The translations under genes were made by a program, and so were the position numbers. A DNA stretch of 9,553 nt from contig SKIX01000138.1 of assembly GCA_007116195.1 (NCBI GenBank), forward strand, positions 1-9,553, given 5' to 3'. The notes below the pieces were generated by a model. That model searched no databases. It was not told the origin of the DNA and saw only the letters and a list, made by a program, of their open reading frames with translations. Within the stretch, counting starts at the first letter, position 1. Every line of letters begins with the position of its first letter. This document shows, in pieces, positions 6,684-9,553 of this stretch. This stretch comes from Marinospirillum sp. GTDB taxonomy: Bacteria; Pseudomonadota; Gammaproteobacteria; Pseudomonadales; Halomonadaceae.

Positions 6684-6699
6684 ATGACTTAGCGGTCAC
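6684..6699. promoter_or_regulatory. Degenerate copy of the TGAC-N6-GTCA palindrome
   Basis: TGAC (6685-6688) and GTCA (6695-6698) have the same 6-bp spacing as in the perfect palindrome at 5966-5981, and 10 of 16 positions agree. It lies 3 bp from the neighbouring TetR-type site in the divergent promoter region. On its own it could be chance; the pairing with the other element is what makes it notable. Confidence 0.3.
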
Positions 6700-6790
6700 A
6701 AACTACCCCTAGCCAAGGATCAGGTCAAGCGGCAAGCTATAGCAACTCACACAAGAATCGATAACCAAGACCTAAAGAGGTAACTTCTTC

Positions 6791-7972
6791 ATGCAGCAAG
6801 ATCCCATCGTCCTCGTTTCAGGTGCCCGTACAGCTATGGGCGGCCTTCAAGGTGCTTTCGCCAGCCTAACCGCACCCGAGCTAGCTGGTTTCGCTATCAG
6901 CGATGCCGTTAAGCGCGCTGGTTTACAGCCTGAGGATATTCAGGAAGTTATTATGGGTTGCGTACTGCCTGCAGGCGTAAAGCAGGGTCCTGCGCGTCAA
7001 GCCATGATGAATGCGGGCATTCCCGTATCTACAGGGGCCACCACGATCAATAAGCTCTGCGGTTCTGGCATGAAGGCAGTAATGCTGGCTCATGACCTAA
7101 TTGCAGCAGGCACCAATGATGTTATGGTTGCTGGCGGCATGGAGAGTATGACCAATGCTCCTCACCTGCTGACCAAGGGCCGTAATGGCTACCGCTTAGG
7201 TCATGGCGAAGTTAAAGACCATATGTTTATGGATGGCCTGGAAGATGCTCGTACTGGCAAGCTGATGGGTGTTTTCGCACAAGAAATCGCCGATGAAAAA
7301 GGCTATACGCGTGAAACTCTGGACAACTTCGCGATTAGCTCACTGAAGCGTGCTATGACAGCTATTGAGCAGGGTAAGCTGAAAGCTGAAACGGCTCCTG
7401 TGACAGTTAAAACCCGCAAAGGTGAAGTCACCGTTGTTGATGACGAACAACCCCACCAGGCTGATATTAGCAAAATACCGGCGTTGCGCCCTGCGTTCAA
7501 AAAAGATGGTACCGTTACGGCCGCTAACTCCAGCTCTATTTCAGATGGTGCCTCGGCACTGGTATTGATGCGCGAATCCGAAGCCAAAAAACGTGGCTTA
7601 ACGCCCAAAGCGCGTATTGTTGCGCATTCAACCCACTCACGTGAACCCAGCGAGTTTACTCTGGCACCCATCGGCTCAATTGAAAAAGTGCTGGATAAAG
7701 CAGGCTGGAAGCTTGATGACGTTGACCTTTTTGAAATCAACGAAGCCTTTGCTGTCGTTACCCTGCTCGCTATGGACGGCTTGGGAATTCCGCATGAAAA
7801 AACCAACATCTATGGCGGCGCTTGTGCCCAAGGTCACCCCATAGGTTCGACTGGCTCGCGTATTCTGGTAACCCTGATGCATGCGCTTGAGCAAGAAGGC
7901 AAGAAAAAAGGTATTGCCAGCCTGTGTATCGGTGGCGGTGAAGCAACTGCGGTCGCAATCGAGCTGATCTAA
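6791..7972 (+). CDS. Thiolase (acetyl-CoA C-acyltransferase / acetyltransferase)
   Basis: A 393-residue, full-length thiolase of the biosynthetic/degradative superfamily. In the catabolic direction it would cleave a 3-ketoacyl-CoA with CoA to release acetyl-CoA, or propionyl-CoA from a 2-methyl substrate. The nucleophile is Cys90 in NKLCGSG, GGMESMTNAPH is at 115-125, NEAF at 317-320, His349 in GHPIG, and the second active-site Cys379 in CIGGGEA. It is a soluble, cytoplasmic, probably tetrameric enzyme. GAGG (6777-6780) is 10 nt before the ATG. The gene diverges from tetR, and the 135-bp gap holds copies of both palindromes, so it is probably co-regulated with the minus-strand operon. A strong terminator follows directly. 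Whether it acts on acetoacetyl-CoA, 2-methylacetoacetyl-CoA or longer chains cannot be settled from the sequence. Confidence 0.95.
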   Translation: MQQDPIVLVSGARTAMGGLQGAFASLTAPELAGFAISDAVKRAGLQPEDIQEVIMGCVLPAGVKQGPARQAMMNAGIPVSTGATTINKLCGSGMKAVMLAHDLIAAGTNDVMVAGGMESMTNAPHLLTKGRNGYRLGHGEVKDHMFMDGLEDARTGKLMGVFAQEIADEKGYTRETLDNFAISSLKRAMTAIEQGKLKAETAPVTVKTRKGEVTVVDDEQPHQADISKIPALRPAFKKDGTVTAANSSSISDGASALVLMRESEAKKRGLTPKARIVAHSTHSREPSEFTLAPIGSIEKVLDKAGWKLDDVDLFEINEAFAVVTLLAMDGLGIPHEKTNIYGGACAQGHPIGSTGSRILVTLMHALEQEGKKKGIASLCIGGGEATAVAIELI

Positions 7973-7990
7973 GTCTAGTTGGTTGTACCT

Positions 7991-8021
7991 AAAATGCCCG
8001 AGCCAGCTCGGGCATTTTTTT
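7991..8021. terminator. Strong bidirectional intrinsic terminator after the thiolase
   Basis: AAAATGCCCGAG (7991-8002) and CTCGGGCATTTT (8007-8018) pair perfectly over 12 bp around a CCAG loop and continue into a run of T on the + strand (T 8015-8021). The A-rich left flank gives a U tract on the minus strand too. It starts 18 nt after the thiolase stop and separates the catabolic locus from the downstream gene. Confidence 0.93.
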
Positions 8022-8087
8022 CTTCTCAAGTCCCTTGGCTTTCGCTACCATGCCCCGAGCTGTTTGACTACCAAGACAGGGTTTCTT

Positions 8088-9553
8088 ATGCGAACGCCGA
8101 GCTTCAAGCCAGTTTTTTCTTCTACTCGCCGCTTTAAAGCCTTCCTGGTGATCGGCCTTTTTACGCTGCTGCTGTTTTTCTCTATTATTTCGACTACTGC
8201 CGCTTTTTTTCCGCAAAAAACCACGAGTTTTCAGCCTAACCCCCAAGCCAGGCAGCTTTTTTCACAGAGCTACCAGCAACTGCAACAAGGCCAACTGCTC
8301 GATATCAATGCCTTAATGGCTGAGCTAGGTGACTACCCCCTAGCACCCTATTTGCAATACCAGTATTTTCGCAATCAAATAGCCTACCAGCAGGTTGATG
8401 AAGATCAGTTACTGGCCTTTTTGCGTCGCCACCAAAACACCCCTTGGCAAGCACGCTTGCAAAATGAGTGGCTACAGCTATTAGGCCGCCAGCAAGCCTG
8501 GGATACCTACTACCAGCTCACAGGGCCAGTTAAGCAAAGCTCCACTCAGCTTGAGTGCTATCGCCGCTTGGCAGAAGCAGACCAGCAAGGCAAAAGCCTG
8601 CAGTGGCTCGAAGAAACGGCTGATTTTTGGCGTCAAAACCAGCCCTTCCCCAGCAACTGCAGCAAGCTGGTTGAACCTCTTGTACAGCTAGGCCTGTTAA
8701 CCGAAGATGACTTTTGGCAAGCCGCTGTCGATTTGCTGAAGCGAGGCCAGGCTCAAGCGGCCTGGCAACTAGGCCAGCAACTATCAGGCGCTCAAAGGGA
8801 TTTAATCGATTTCTGGCGTCGCGGCTATTTAAACCCACTGGGACAGCTTAACCGCGTTGCCTCCAACCCACCTGCAGTGCTCAAGCAATTTCCTGAGCTA
8901 CAGCAACCCCTGTTAGTTGATTTGCTCAAGCAAGGCATCGCCAGCCAGCCTGAACAAACACAACAACGACTACACCGGCTCGTAGCTGCTGAACAGCTAA
9001 ACACTGCGGCGGCTTATCAGGTTCAAGAGGCACTTGCTATTCACGCCGCTGGTCGTAACTTCCCCCAAACCTTTTCCTGGTTTGCCGCCCTGCCCTATGA
9101 ACAGCGTTCGGCAGAGGCTAGGGTTTGGTATGCGCGCAGTCACCTGCGTGCTGAAAACTGGTCACAACTGCTAAACGCCACAGATCAATTAAAGCCAGCC
9201 GATGCCAGAAGCAATGAATGGCAGTACTGGCGTGCACAGGCTTTGCAGCAAACCGGGCAAACCCAGGCGGCTAGCCAACTTCTGCAAAAGCTAAGCCAAG
9301 AGCGCAACTATTATGGCTTTATGGCGGCTCGGGAGCTGGGCACCCCCCCCCAAATGAATGCGACTCCCGCCTCCCTAAGCCCGCCTGATTTAGAAGAACT
9401 CGCCAGCCAACCCGGCATTATTCGTGCTGGCGAACTTTTTTTACTGGGCTTTCATGAAGATGCTCGCCGCGAGTGGCACGCCAGTTTAGCAGGTGCCTCT
9501 GCTGAAACCTGGCAACAAGCCGCTTGGCTGGCACAGCATTGGGGCTGGTATGA
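8088..9553 (+). CDS. Slt-type soluble lytic murein transglycosylase, N-terminal part (cut by window end)
   Basis: The frame stays open for 488 codons from the ATG at 8088 to the window edge. A basic N-terminus (RRFK at 14-17) and a hydrophobic segment at about 18-41 form a signal peptide or membrane anchor for export to the periplasm. The rest is a Gln-rich, all-helical superhelix like the U domain of E. coli Slt70. EWQYWRAQALQQTGQ followed by a QERNYYGFMAARELG segment (about 380-418) is the characteristic linker-proximal Slt signature, and the frame breaks off just after QHWGWY. The catalytic goose-lysozyme-like domain, with its ES motif and active-site Glu, lies beyond the window, so catalytic competence is not seen. 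Family members cleave peptidoglycan glycan strands to 1,6-anhydromuropeptides. A weak AGGG lies 6 nt before the ATG. A C9 homopolymer occurs at 9343-9351. The gene follows a strong terminator and is an independent unit. Confidence 0.85.
   Translation, partial: MRTPSFKPVFSSTRRFKAFLVIGLFTLLLFFSIISTTAAFFPQKTTSFQPNPQARQLFSQSYQQLQQGQLLDINALMAELGDYPLAPYLQYQYFRNQIAYQQVDEDQLLAFLRRHQNTPWQARLQNEWLQLLGRQQAWDTYYQLTGPVKQSSTQLECYRRLAEADQQGKSLQWLEETADFWRQNQPFPSNCSKLVEPLVQLGLLTEDDFWQAAVDLLKRGQAQAAWQLGQQLSGAQRDLIDFWRRGYLNPLGQLNRVASNPPAVLKQFPELQQPLLVDLLKQGIASQPEQTQQRLHRLVAAEQLNTAAAYQVQEALAIHAAGRNFPQTFSWFAALPYEQRSAEARVWYARSHLRAENWSQLLNATDQLKPADARSNEWQYWRAQALQQTGQTQAASQLLQKLSQERNYYGFMAARELGTPPQMNATPASLSPPDLEELASQPGIIRAGELFLLGFHEDARREWHASLAGASAETWQQAAWLAQHWGWY
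9343..9351 (+). repeat. C9 homopolymer within the slt-like coding region
   Basis: Nine consecutive C residues encode part of Thr-Pro-Pro-Gln (codons 419-422) in the transglycosylase. The frame is open before and after it, so this copy is in-phase. Such tracts are prone to slippage. Confidence 0.8.

Noticed and set aside
6724..6741. Possible third TetR-type site (GTCAAGC-N4-AGCTATA)
   Set aside because: Only the left half resembles the element; the right arm does not match.
7303..7809. 168-residue open frame antisense to the thiolase gene
   Set aside because: It lies wholly inside a well-supported gene, has a low-complexity Ser/Ala-rich translation and no recognisable domain.
7989..8246. 85-residue minus-strand frame across the terminator and the slt start
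   Set aside because: It runs through a strong terminator and the antisense of the signal-peptide region; the translation is a Lys/Arg-rich artefact.
8530..8838. 102-residue minus-strand frame within the slt-like gene
   Set aside because: Shadow of the Slt superhelical domain; no domain or ribosome site.

Overview
The window reads as a gammaproteobacterial chromosome of moderate GC. The comF and slt-type genes at the two ends are housekeeping genes, and the catabolic proteins in between resemble those of marine Oceanospirillales-like bacteria. That placement is an impression from protein style, not a computed assignment. I see no rRNA, tRNA, CRISPR array, insertion sequence or phage gene.

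Left edge (1-789): the 3' part of a ComF-family phosphoribosyltransferase gene on the + strand. It ends in a long hairpin shared with the convergent catabolic operon.

Centre (790-7972): a carboxylic-acid / acyl-CoA catabolic locus. On the minus strand, in transcription order, are a TetR/AcrR regulator, an ACSM-like acyl-CoA synthetase, a 12-13-helix permease of the NCS2/SulP-like fold, an HSD10-like short-chain 3-hydroxyacyl-CoA dehydrogenase and an acyl-CoA dehydrogenase. A thiolase is divergent from the regulator on the + strand. Together they could import an acid, activate it to its CoA thioester, dehydrogenate it, oxidise the 3-hydroxyacyl intermediate and cleave the 3-ketoacyl-CoA. The enoyl-CoA hydratase step is not encoded here. 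The HSD10-like enzyme makes a short or 2-methyl-branched substrate, such as an isoleucine-type intermediate, plausible but unproven.

Regulation: both intergenic regions flanking tetR carry the same operator-like element, ACCAAGC-N4-GCTTGGT (perfect at 6029-6046, partly degraded at 6663-6680). Both also carry a second palindrome of form TGAC-N6-GTCA (perfect 16-mer at 5966-5981, weaker copy at 6684-6699). This suggests two-regulator control, by the local TetR protein and by a regulator encoded elsewhere, perhaps of the MerR/LiuR type. A terminator-like hairpin inside the operon (4197-4220) may lower expression of the permease and dehydrogenases relative to the synthetase.

Right edge (7991-9553): a strong bidirectional intrinsic terminator after the thiolase, then the 5' part of an exported Slt-type soluble lytic murein transglycosylase cut by the window end. 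It contains a 9-C homopolymer.
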